This document shows positions 1 to 5,429 of a stretch of DNA of 7,598 bases, in pieces. The notes beneath the pieces were generated by a model. That model was given only the letters and a program-made list of their open reading frames with translations. It did not search any database and had not been told where the DNA came from. Source of the DNA: Acidobacteriota bacterium (GTDB lineage: Bacteria > Acidobacteriota > Blastocatellia > Pyrinomonadales > Pyrinomonadaceae); the NCBI GenBank assembly GCA_003222935.1, contig QHXL01000241.1, positions 1 to 7,598 of the forward strand, in the 5' to 3' direction. How positions within the stretch are numbered: the stretch's first letter is position 1; each line of letters opens with the position of its first letter. Both the position numbers and the translations under genes were made by a program.

Positions 1-2
1 GT

Positions 3-311
3 TACCAACGGTTTACGCTACTCGACGTGGAGTTGAAGACGGGACGTACACATCAGATTCGTGTTCACTTGGCCTGGCTAAGACACCCGGTGGTCGGAGA
101 TGAAACGTACGGCGGGGGACGCGACAATACAATTCAAGACGCGCGACTTCGATCACACGTACGGAATCTCGGCCGACATTTTCTGCACGCGGAACGTTTG
201 GGTTTGACTCATCCAAAGACGGGTAAGCGCCTGGAATTCACGGCGTCCCTTCCTATTGAGTTAGCTGGGCTATTGGAAGAATTGGATAATGAGAGCACAG
301 GTGAAATCTAA
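3..311 (+). CDS. RluA/RluD-family pseudouridine synthase, C-terminal fragment (5'-truncated by window)
   Basis: This is the end of an enzyme that isomerises specific uridines to pseudouridine in rRNA or tRNA in the cytoplasm. The reading frame is open from the window edge (YQRFTLLDVELKTGRTHQIR...), so the real start lies upstream; the in-frame GTG at 27 is only an internal valine. The visible signature is the family motif GRTHQIRVHL followed by HPVVGDETYGG, which forms part of the RluA-type catalytic fold near the C-terminus. The catalytic HRLD-type aspartate motif would lie upstream and is not visible. The tail (HFLHAERLGLTHPKTGKRLEFTASLP) is the usual RluA/RluD ending. Which member (RluA, RluC or RluD type) cannot be decided from this part. 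The stop codon overlaps the stop of the convergent kinase gene. Confidence 0.93.
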   Translation, partial: YQRFTLLDVELKTGRTHQIRVHLAWLRHPVVGDETYGGGRDNTIQDARLRSHVRNLGRHFLHAERLGLTHPKTGKRLEFTASLPIELAGLLEELDNESTGEI

Positions 312-2194
312 GGAATCGGCTCAAAGCGCTTTACCAACTCTTTGAAACGTTCGTCTGAGCGGAGCCTATCAAACATCGGATCGATCCTGATAAGTACGAG
401 CCCCGGATGACGACTCTCGAAAGCTTTATTTAAGTACTCGATAGCATGATCGTTATCCTTGAGTCCGGCATACACTGCTGCGAAGTAAATTCCTGAAACA
501 TACCGATGCCGCGAAAGTAATTGAAGTTGATCCAGGATCGCCTGGGCTTCAGCACGTTTTCCTGCCATCGCATAAGAGAATCCCAGTGAGGCAGCGGCCT
601 CTGTCTCCGCTGCGACAACGTCGTCTGGTAGTGGACCACTGGGCACCTTAATCAGCGATCGCAACTCAGCAATTGCTTCGTTGAACATTCCCTTCTGGAC
701 ATATGCGAGCCCGAGGTAGTGACGCGCCACCCAAAAATCAGGATCGCTTTGTAGTGTCAACTTGTACTTGTCAATCGCGTCGTCGTAGTTATGTTCGTAG
801 TAGGAATACAGTCCGGTGTTGGCGCTGATGATGGGCGAGAGTGGATCGAGGTTGTGCGCTTCCTCTAGTTCTGCTTTCGCGCGATTGAATTTACCCATCT
901 GCATCAGATACGACGCATACCACTGATGGGCCGTCGGATATTTAGCGTTCAACTTGAGCGCTTGTTGGAAGTCGCTCTCCGCACCCAGCCAATCCCAATC
1001 GTAAGCAAGTTTCACGAACGCGCGTGAGGTGTAGGCTTCCGCAAGATTTGGATCCGCATCGACAGCTTTTTGTGCGGCTGCTTTCGCCTTAGGCATTTCA
1101 TTTACCGGTGTCGCCACGCCAATATCACAGAGTAACGCGTACGAGTCGGCCAATCCGGAGAAAGCGAGTGCGAATGTTGGATCCCGCTCTTCTGCGCGTT
1201 TGAAATAATCGATACCGTTGCGAAATCCCTCTTCGTTTCTCTTGTTCCAAAAGTATCGACCTTTCAAGTAGAGTTGATAAGCCTCGGCATCGTTCGAATA
1301 ACGCTTCGCCAGTTTTGCCTCGTCGGCTCCCGTCAAACGCACTCGTAAGTTTTCCGATATCTTTCGAGAGACCTCATCCTGGACTGACAAGATGTCTGAC
1401 AATTTGCTGTCGAATTCGGAACCCCAGATCTGAGATCCGTCCGCCACGCTAATCAGCTCAGTCTTAATAATCACCCGGTCGCCAAACTTCACGAGTCGAC
1501 CTGTTAACACCGCGCCAACGTTCAGGCTTCGGCCTGTTTCCTGCGGATCCTGCTTCAAACCCTTGAAACGAAACGCAGCGTTGCGCGACATCACTTTCAA
1601 CCCGGGCAATTGTGAAAGACTGTTGGTGATGCTCTCGGTAATTCCGTCTGATAGATAGTCGGCGTTGGGATCGTTACTCTCATTAACGAATGGGAGGATC
1701 GCAATCGAGTTGATCGGCGGTGGCGAAGAGCGCCAGTAGACCAGGCTCACAACAACGAGCAATGCGAGGATTCCAAGACCTACGAAGATCAACCCCTTCT
1801 GACGATTAGCATCGGCGATTTTACTCGTTCCTGTTTCCGGTTTTGATTCGGCGTGCGTGTCGACTTGTCCACGATCGTGCGTCGGTACGGACGCCGCTGT
1901 GATGGTTTCGGCGAGACTCTTATGAAGGGCTCGATCCAGACCGGCGGCATCGGTGCTCGAGAGCTGGAGTTCGTTACGAAGTTGTTCGAGATCAAGTTTT
2001 AGATCGGTAACTGTCTGATATCTCTGTGTCCGATCTTTTGCGAGAGCCTTTGAAACTATTCGCTCGAGCTGTCGCGGCACTTCTGCCGAGTATTGGAGCA
2101 GTGGCGCAGGTTCGTGATCAAGAATTGACACTCGCGTGTGGCTATCGGTGCGTCCCTTGAATGGCGGTTCACCCGCGACCATCTCGTAGAGCAC
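308..2194 (-). CDS. Receptor-type Ser/Thr kinase, C-terminal piece: kinase C-lobe, TM, TolB/FlgO-like domain, TPRs (separated by frameshift)
   Basis: This 628-residue frame is the continuation of the kinase gene whose N-terminal part lies at 2205-2879. Residues 1-75 are the rest of the kinase C-lobe: LYEMVAGEPPFKG is the standard sequence after the DIFSLGVV segment, and KALAKDRTQRYQTVTDL carries the late conserved Arg. A charged, low-complexity linker follows. Residues about 134-154 (GLIFVGLGILALLVVVSLVYW) form one membrane helix. Residues about 161-285 (SIAILPFVNES...YLSDGITESITNSLSQL...GSQIWG) match the TolB-like/FlgO-like domain found in bacterial kinase-TPR and adenylate cyclase-TPR proteins. 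Residues about 300-590 are a run of TPR helices such as AEAYTSRAFVKLAYDWDW and WVARHYLGLAYVQKGMFNEAI. The GTG at 2194 is just the first possible start in this frame and is probably not a real initiation site. By family topology the kinase faces the cytoplasm and the TolB/TPR part faces the periplasm. The long open frame argues for a recent lesion or a sequence error. Confidence 0.9.
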   Translation of the reverse strand: MLYEMVAGEPPFKGRTDSHTRVSILDHEPAPLLQYSAEVPRQLERIVSKALAKDRTQRYQTVTDLKLDLEQLRNELQLSSTDAAGLDRALHKSLAETITAASVPTHDRGQVDTHAESKPETGTSKIADANRQKGLIFVGLGILALLVVVSLVYWRSSPPPINSIAILPFVNESNDPNADYLSDGITESITNSLSQLPGLKVMSRNAAFRFKGLKQDPQETGRSLNVGAVLTGRLVKFGDRVIIKTELISVADGSQIWGSEFDSKLSDILSVQDEVSRKISENLRVRLTGADEAKLAKRYSNDAEAYQLYLKGRYFWNKRNEEGFRNGIDYFKRAEERDPTFALAFSGLADSYALLCDIGVATPVNEMPKAKAAAQKAVDADPNLAEAYTSRAFVKLAYDWDWLGAESDFQQALKLNAKYPTAHQWYASYLMQMGKFNRAKAELEEAHNLDPLSPIISANTGLYSYYEHNYDDAIDKYKLTLQSDPDFWVARHYLGLAYVQKGMFNEAIAELRSLIKVPSGPLPDDVVAAETEAAASLGFSYAMAGKRAEAQAILDQLQLLSRHRYVSGIYFAAVYAGLKDNDHAIEYLNKAFESRHPGLVLIRIDPMFDRLRSDERFKELVKRFEPIP

Positions 2195-2201
2195 AACACC
2201 T

Positions 2202-2210
2202 AAACTAAAT
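2202..2210 (-). other. Frameshift site inside kinase subdomain IX
   Basis: On the minus strand the sequence is GAC ATT TAG TTT AGG. The upstream frame reads D-I-stop; the downstream frame reads TTT AGT TTA GGT GTT GTG (F-S-L-G-V-V). The family consensus here is DIFSLGVVLYEM. Two extra T residues (TTTTT in place of TTT) would restore it exactly, so a 2-nt loss in a T-run is the simplest reading. Removing one base (net +1) would also rejoin the frames but leaves the motif one residue short. Whether this is a real mutation or a homopolymer error in sequencing or assembly cannot be told from the sequence. Confidence 0.85.
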
Positions 2211-2879
2211 GTCTGAGCGACCGTCGACCGCGTCGCCTTCAGCCTGTTCGGGGGACATGTATCCGCTTGTCCCGATTACGGCGCCTGGACTCGTGTGGGT
2301 AATGGGGATTGTGACTGCTTCCGGATCAGCCGCAGGTGAGTCGTGGTCGATGAGTTTTGCGAGTCCGAAATCGAGAACTTTTACAAACCGATCGCGCACG
2401 AATCGGTCTTCACGCAACATTATGTTTTCCGGTTTGATATCGCGATGCACGATGCCCGCGACGTGAGCAGCCTCGAGTGCCATCGCGACTTGAATCCCGA
2501 CGCCAAGGAGTTCATCAAGTGTCAGCGGCTGGCGCCACATCTGGTTACGCAGGGTCTCGCCTTCGATGTACTCACTCGCGAGATAATAGGTGTCAGCCGA
2601 TTCGCCAATCTCATAGACGGTCAGAATATTCGGATGATTCAGTGCGAGAACAGCGCGTGCCTCATGGCGAAAGCGTCGCAATCGACCCGAATCTTTCAGG
2701 AGTTCCGGCGGCAAAACCTTAAGCGCGACTCTGCGGTTGTGTTGTTTAGTATCCTCGGCGAGAAATACTTCACCCATCCCGCCCTTGCCGAGTCTCTGCA
2801 AGATGCGATAATGGCTGATGAACTCAGGAATCGCCTCAGAAGCAGCTGTTGGGTTCGGTTTGTCGTTATTGTCGGGCAT
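2205..2879 (-). CDS. PknB-like Ser/Thr protein kinase, N-terminal piece (interrupted by frameshift)
   Basis: This is the N-terminal part of a eukaryotic-type (Hanks) Ser/Thr kinase that phosphorylates proteins from ATP. The start ATG at 2879 gives a short polar leader and then the glycine loop LGKGGMGEVF (residues 30-39), the ATP lysine K54 in VALK, the alpha-C glutamate E73, the catalytic loop HRDIKPEN (D147, N152), DFG at 170-172, and GTSGYMSPEQA for the P+1 loop. The frame then reads DGRSDI and stops at TAG, exactly where this family continues FSLGVVLYEM. That sequence is present in another frame immediately downstream (308-2194). Alone, this 224-residue product would lack the alpha-F to alpha-I helices and probably not fold as an active kinase. 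An intact gene would span 308-2879 and encode roughly 858 residues. No Shine-Dalgarno sequence is evident before the ATG. The gene is divergent from the VWA genes. Confidence 0.93.
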   Translation of the reverse strand: MPDNNDKPNPTAASEAIPEFISHYRILQRLGKGGMGEVFLAEDTKQHNRRVALKVLPPELLKDSGRLRRFRHEARAVLALNHPNILTVYEIGESADTYYLASEYIEGETLRNQMWRQPLTLDELLGVGIQVAMALEAAHVAGIVHRDIKPENIMLREDRFVRDRFVKVLDFGLAKLIDHDSPAADPEAVTIPITHTSPGAVIGTSGYMSPEQAEGDAVDGRSDI

Positions 2880-3109
2880 GAAGGTGACTACTTGCGCGAC
2901 TAGTTAGGCTTGGTCTGGTCGGGCGCATTGTAACACCGGCTCGGAAAATTGAACCACGCGACTCAGTTTCCACTCCTTAGAAAAGCGGATTTCAGTGGTG
3001 TTGGGCATCACATCAACAATCAGAAAGGGCAACAGGTTTGCACTCGAAAGCATCGAAACGGCGGCATCCAGCACACTGCACAGATCGCCTTAACCATAAT
3101 CCAAATATT
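2880..3109. other. Divergent intergenic region between kinase and first VWA gene
   Basis: These 230 bases separate the divergent kinase and VWA genes and should carry the promoters of both. I see a TACAAT hexamer for the kinase direction and a CATAAT hexamer at 3095-3100 for the VWA direction. The latter is so close to the ATG at 3110 that a transcript from it would be nearly leaderless. A TTG-initiated extension of the VWA frame back to 3038 encodes a polar, basic stretch (HSKASKRRHPAHCTDRLNHN) that would sit in front of a signal peptide, so it is probably non-coding. I see no strong inverted repeat, RNA gene or further ORF here. Confidence 0.5.
2927..2932 (-). promoter_or_regulatory. Possible -10 element for the kinase gene
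   Basis: Read on the minus strand the hexamer is TACAAT (5 of 6 to TATAAT), about 48 nt upstream of the kinase ATG. No convincing -35 sits at 16-18 bp: the nearest candidates are TTCAAT at a 15-bp spacing and GGTTCA at 17 bp. The placement is sensible but the support is weak. Confidence 0.28.
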
Positions 3110-3649
3110 ATGACACCGATTTTTCCGCGTTTTTTGTTCAATTTATTGTCAGCTTTTGTCGTGTTGCTGGCGGCCGCGCTAGTAGTATCAGCGCAGAATC
3201 CAAAAGCCTCTCCTAGTCCAACTCCCGGAATTGATGACAGTGGTTCAGTGAAAATTCCGGTTCGTCGTGTTCGGCTTCCAATCACCGTCACCGACAAAAA
3301 GGGATCTTTTGTTCCAGGTCTGACAAAAGAGGACTTCATCATTTTGGAAGACAAGGTCCCGCAGACGATCGAGACTTTTTCTGATGATATGTCACAGACG
3401 ACTCCGCTCTACGTGGCGGTTCTGATCGACACGTCTGCCTCGACTGCCGGCAAATTAAAGTTTCAACAAGAGTCGGCAATGAACTTCATTCACACAGTTG
3501 TTAGACCACGCAAGGATCGCGTGCTTGTCGGCACCTTTGACGATGAAGTTAAGCTGCGTCAGGACTTCACTGATAAAATCGACTTATTGACTACCGCTGT
3601 GTGGCACTCATACATCTCTGTTCGACGCAGTGTGGCAGTTTTGCGATGA
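3110..3649 (+). CDS. Secreted VWA-domain protein (VWFA-related Acidobacterial type), N-terminal piece
   Basis: The frame encodes an exported protein with a von Willebrand factor A-like domain, a metal-dependent adhesion or protein-interaction fold; its specific partner is unknown. I chose ATG 3110 because it starts a clean signal peptide: MTPIFPRF, a long hydrophobic stretch (LFNLLSAFVVLLAAALVV), then SA-QN as a likely cleavage site. A Pro/Ser linker (SPSPTPG) follows. Next comes the family's leading beta segment (RLPITVTDKKGSFVPGLTKEDFIILED, then QTIETFS), and then the VWA core with MIDAS motif DTSAS (D107). The frame goes wrong after DFTDKIDLLTTAV: its last residues (WHSYISVRRSVAVLR) do not resemble the family, while the correct continuation is in the frame ending at 4097. 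The missing MIDAS Thr and Asp are in that second piece. No Shine-Dalgarno sequence is seen. Confidence 0.88.
   Translation: MTPIFPRFLFNLLSAFVVLLAAALVVSAQNPKASPSPTPGIDDSGSVKIPVRRVRLPITVTDKKGSFVPGLTKEDFIILEDKVPQTIETFSDDMSQTTPLYVAVLIDTSASTAGKLKFQQESAMNFIHTVVRPRKDRVLVGTFDDEVKLRQDFTDKIDLLTTAVWHSYISVRRSVAVLR
3591..3605 (+). other. Frame lesion in the first VWA gene, probable small deletion
   Basis: The upstream frame is correct to about DLLTTAV (ending near 3601). The downstream frame is blocked by TGA at 3588-3590 and reads correctly from about CGTHTSLFDAV (3600 on), so the junction lies between 3591 and about 3605. The two frames differ by net +1 (equally, -2). VWA proteins of this type usually have several more residues here (…LRPGG before GT.LYDA), so a loss of about 14, 17 or 20 nt fits better than a one-base change. 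The intervening GT…LFDAV segment holds the MIDAS threonine and is clearly genuine coding sequence. Confidence 0.72.
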
Positions 3650-4097
3650 GAAAATGAGATCGGCGCCGGGACGTCGCGTGCTGGTCCTGGTTACGGATGG
3701 CGGTGATACCTACAGTCGTGCGAACCAGCGCGATGCGATCGACATAGCCCAACGAACTGAAACTACTGTTTTTACGATTTCGACCAAGGCTGGTTTTTTG
3801 AGTACCGTGCCCGGCGTTGAAGCAGGAACGGTTGCCAATTCTGGCGATCGAGTTTTGCAAACCCTCGCAGAAGAAAGCGGGGGCATCTCTTTCTTTACCG
3901 GAGATATGCTTTCGCTCGAGCGTTCGTTTACCAGAATTTCAAAAGAGTTGCGCGCGCAATACCTGGTTACTTACAACCCGGCGAACAAGAATTACGACGG
4001 AAACTTTCGCAAGATCGATGTCAGGCTGGCTGAACGTAATAGTGATCTAAAGGTTAGAACGAAGCGCGGTTATAAAGCCCTATCGGACGCGCCTTAA
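3630..4097 (+). CDS. Secreted VWA-domain protein, C-terminal piece of the 3110 gene
   Basis: This frame carries the second half of the VWA protein that begins at 3110. The coding match actually starts upstream of the GTG at 3630: in the same frame 3600-3629 reads CGTHTSLFDA, with the MIDAS threonine at 3606-3608. It continues with VWQFCDEKM, then VLVLVTDGGDT containing the third MIDAS position (Asp at 3696-3698), then alternating helices and strands (TVFTISTKAGF, LAEESGGISFFTGD). The end is the conserved tail ELRAQYLVTYNPANKNYDG, FRKIDVRL and KVRTKRGYKAL, which recurs in the neighbouring paralogue. GTG 3630 is only the first start in the frame; independent translation is doubtful because this piece lacks a signal peptide and the DTSAS motif. 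The gene ends 11 nt before the next VWA gene, suggesting co-transcription. Confidence 0.87.
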   Translation: MWQFCDEKMRSAPGRRVLVLVTDGGDTYSRANQRDAIDIAQRTETTVFTISTKAGFLSTVPGVEAGTVANSGDRVLQTLAEESGGISFFTGDMLSLERSFTRISKELRAQYLVTYNPANKNYDGNFRKIDVRLAERNSDLKVRTKRGYKALSDAP

Positions 4098-4108
4098 GTG
4101 TACAAGTG

Positions 4109-5248
4109 ATGAAACGTCAAAACGAATTCAAACGTCCCCAGTTATTGTTGCTGTTTCTGCTACTCGTCTTGAGTAGCACTGCTGGACATCGTTTGTTTGC
4201 GCAAACTCAAACCGACTCGAACGCTGGCCCCCTGGTAGCACAGCCTTCACCATCACCGACACCGCGTGTACGCGAAGAGATACCGGCAGACTCCGATGAA
4301 GTCGTAAAAGTAGAAACAAATCTAACCAACCTATTTTTTACTGCTGCTGATAAGAACAAGCGCTTTGTCAGCAGTCTGAAAGCTGAAGACATTCGCATTT
4401 TCGAAGACGGCCAACAACAGACCATCTTTACCTTTCAACAGAACGTAGATCTTCCACTTTCAATCGCTATCCTCATCGACACCAGTGCTTCTGAAGAGCG
4501 TACCTTGCCTGATGAAAAAGTGGCGGCGAGAGCATTTTTGGAAGATGTTATTCGGGCCTCGAAAGACGAAGCCGCTATCTTGTCATTCACTGGCGAGACA
4601 ACTCTGGAGCAGGGTTTTACGGGAAGTATCGATAGACTTCGACGGGCGATAGATCGAGTCGAATTCGTGCCGCCTTCGGGCTACATCGGCGGCGGGGTCG
4701 TGGTGAACGGAACTCCTCCAATTTCAGGAACCAACCAGAATCTGGCGGGATCAACGGCTATCTGGGATGCTGTTTGGGCCACGTCAGAGGAGCTGCTGAG
4801 CGCGTCCGCCGAACATTCGCGTCGAGCCATAATCTTATTGACAGATGGCGTTGACACCAGTAGCAACATGAAGATGCATGAAGCCATTGAACGTGCACAA
4901 AAGGCCGACGCGCTGATTTATGCGATTGGTATAGGCGACCGCTACAGTTTCAATGTTGAGGAGTCTTCCTTGCGGAAAATAGCCGAACAAACCGGAGGTC
5001 GAGCATATTTCCCGAGACATGAAAAAGACTTGAGCGACGCCTTTATTCAAATCCAAAAGGACTTAAGAGAGCAGTATCTGGTGGCCTATTCGCCGTCAAA
5101 CAAGTCTCGGGATGGTTCCTATCGGCGGATTGAGATTCAGGTTATTAACCCGGCATTTAAACAGCAAAGTCTGAAGTTGAACTACCGCGCCGGCTACTTC
5201 GCCAAGACCACGGGCTCCGATCCTGGAACCCGGAAGCGCGGGCAATAA
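4109..5248 (+). CDS. Secreted VWA-domain protein (VWFA-related Acidobacterial type), intact paralogue
   Basis: This is a complete 379-residue exported VWA protein, probably periplasmic or surface-associated; its target is unknown. Either ATG 4109 or the GTG directly before it (4106) could start it; ATG is preferred. A basic N-terminus (MKRQNEFKRPQ), a leucine-rich core (residues 12-21) and a likely cleavage near LFA-QT give a signal peptide, then a Pro-rich linker (PSPSPTP). The family's leading segment follows (VETNLTNLFFTAADKNKRFVS, with EDIRIFEDGQQQTIFTF). The VWA MIDAS is complete: DTSAS (D124, S126, S128), T216 in GSTAIWDAV, and D246 in LLTDGVDT. Before T216 there is a Gly/Asn/Pro-rich loop (about residues 190-214) not seen in the upstream paralogue. 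The C-terminal tail (DLREQYLVAYSPSNKSRDG, then RRIEIQV and YRAGYFAK) matches the upstream gene. The 11-nt spacing indicates an operon of tandem duplicates. Confidence 0.93.
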   Translation: MKRQNEFKRPQLLLLFLLLVLSSTAGHRLFAQTQTDSNAGPLVAQPSPSPTPRVREEIPADSDEVVKVETNLTNLFFTAADKNKRFVSSLKAEDIRIFEDGQQQTIFTFQQNVDLPLSIAILIDTSASEERTLPDEKVAARAFLEDVIRASKDEAAILSFTGETTLEQGFTGSIDRLRRAIDRVEFVPPSGYIGGGVVVNGTPPISGTNQNLAGSTAIWDAVWATSEELLSASAEHSRRAIILLTDGVDTSSNMKMHEAIERAQKADALIYAIGIGDRYSFNVEESSLRKIAEQTGGRAYFPRHEKDLSDAFIQIQKDLREQYLVAYSPSNKSRDGSYRRIEIQVINPAFKQQSLKLNYRAGYFAKTTGSDPGTRKRGQ

Positions 5249-5254
5249 CTTTTG

Positions 5255-5281
5255 GGGGAAAACTAACCTCGGAATTTCCCC
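5255..5281 (+). terminator. Weak hairpin after the VWA operon, possible terminator
   Basis: GGGGAAA at 5255-5261 pairs with TTTCCCC at 5275-5281 around a 13-nt loop, starting 7 nt after the VWA stop codon. The position suits the end of the operon. The stem is short and no T-run follows (CTAAACTATAG), so it is not a classical intrinsic terminator and may instead only shape the mRNA 3' end. Confidence 0.3.
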
Positions 5282-5300
5282 TAAACTATAGAAAACAATA

Positions 5301-5330
5301 GTGACAAACGTCGGCCAAAGCTGTTATACT
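5301..5330 (+). promoter_or_regulatory. Sigma70-type promoter for the receiver/PAS sensor gene
   Basis: GTGACA at 5301-5306 (5 of 6 to TTGACA) and TATACT at 5325-5330 (5 of 6 to TATAAT) are 18 bp apart. Transcription would begin near 5336-5338, leaving a leader of about 93 nt before the ATG at 5430. It is the best promoter-like sequence in the window and implies the sensor gene is transcribed separately from the VWA genes. Confidence 0.6.
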
Positions 5331-5341
5331 CCTCGCCGCTC

Positions 5342-5367
5342 AGCGTACTCGCGCTGATTAGTACGCT
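5342..5367 (+). promoter_or_regulatory. Perfect 8-bp dyad at the start of the sensor mRNA leader
   Basis: AGCGTACT (5342-5349) and AGTACGCT (5360-5367) are exact reverse complements separated by 10 nt. The dyad begins about 12 nt after the -10 hexamer, so it would form a stem near the very 5' end of the transcript or serve as an operator overlapping the initially transcribed region. A competing stem, TCAGCG (5340-5345) with CGCTGA (5352-5357), uses some of the same bases and cannot form at the same time. No T-run follows. The function is unknown. Confidence 0.45.
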
Positions 5368-5429
5368 ACTCCCGCGCAAACTGCCGTCAAAAACCTTCAG
5401 GTTCTTTCGGAAAAGTCTGGACAAGATCG

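Larger units (their letters stand above)
5249..5429 (+). other. Intergenic leader region between VWA operon and sensor gene
   Basis: These 181 bases hold, in order, the weak hairpin, the promoter and the dyad described separately. After the dyad, about 60 nt lead to the ATG and include only small potential stems, such as AACC-TTCA-GGTT and CTTT-CGGA-AAAG. No conserved riboswitch or small ORF is recognised. Confidence 0.5.

Noticed and set aside
2343..2903. 186-residue plus-strand open frame opposite the kinase N-terminal region
   Set aside because: It lies antisense to clearly conserved kinase motifs (G-loop, HRD, DFG), has no recognisable domain and is explained by codon structure of the opposite strand.
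3038..3109. Upstream TTG-initiated extension of the first VWA protein
   Set aside because: It would put a polar, basic stretch before a well-formed signal peptide starting at ATG 3110, and uses a rare start codon without a ribosome-binding site.
3013..3354. 113-residue minus-strand frame over the VWA signal peptide region
   Set aside because: Antisense shadow of the VWA coding sequence with no family resemblance; it also crosses the intergenic region without a plausible promoter.
3595..3605. Programmed ribosomal frameshift in the first VWA gene
   Set aside because: There is no slippery run or slow stop codon at the junction, and the rejoined protein would still be several residues short, which fits a deletion better.
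3599..3637. 8-bp direct repeat GTGTGGCA at 3599-3606 and 3630-3637, 31 nt apart, considered as a tandem duplication causing the VWA frameshift
   Set aside because: The segment between the copies encodes GTHTSLFDAV, which contains the MIDAS threonine and is required, so it is not an inserted duplicate. The evidence favours missing bases instead.
5255..5281. Strong rho-independent terminator after the VWA operon
   Set aside because: The stem is 7 bp with a large loop and no following T-tract; kept only as a weak candidate.
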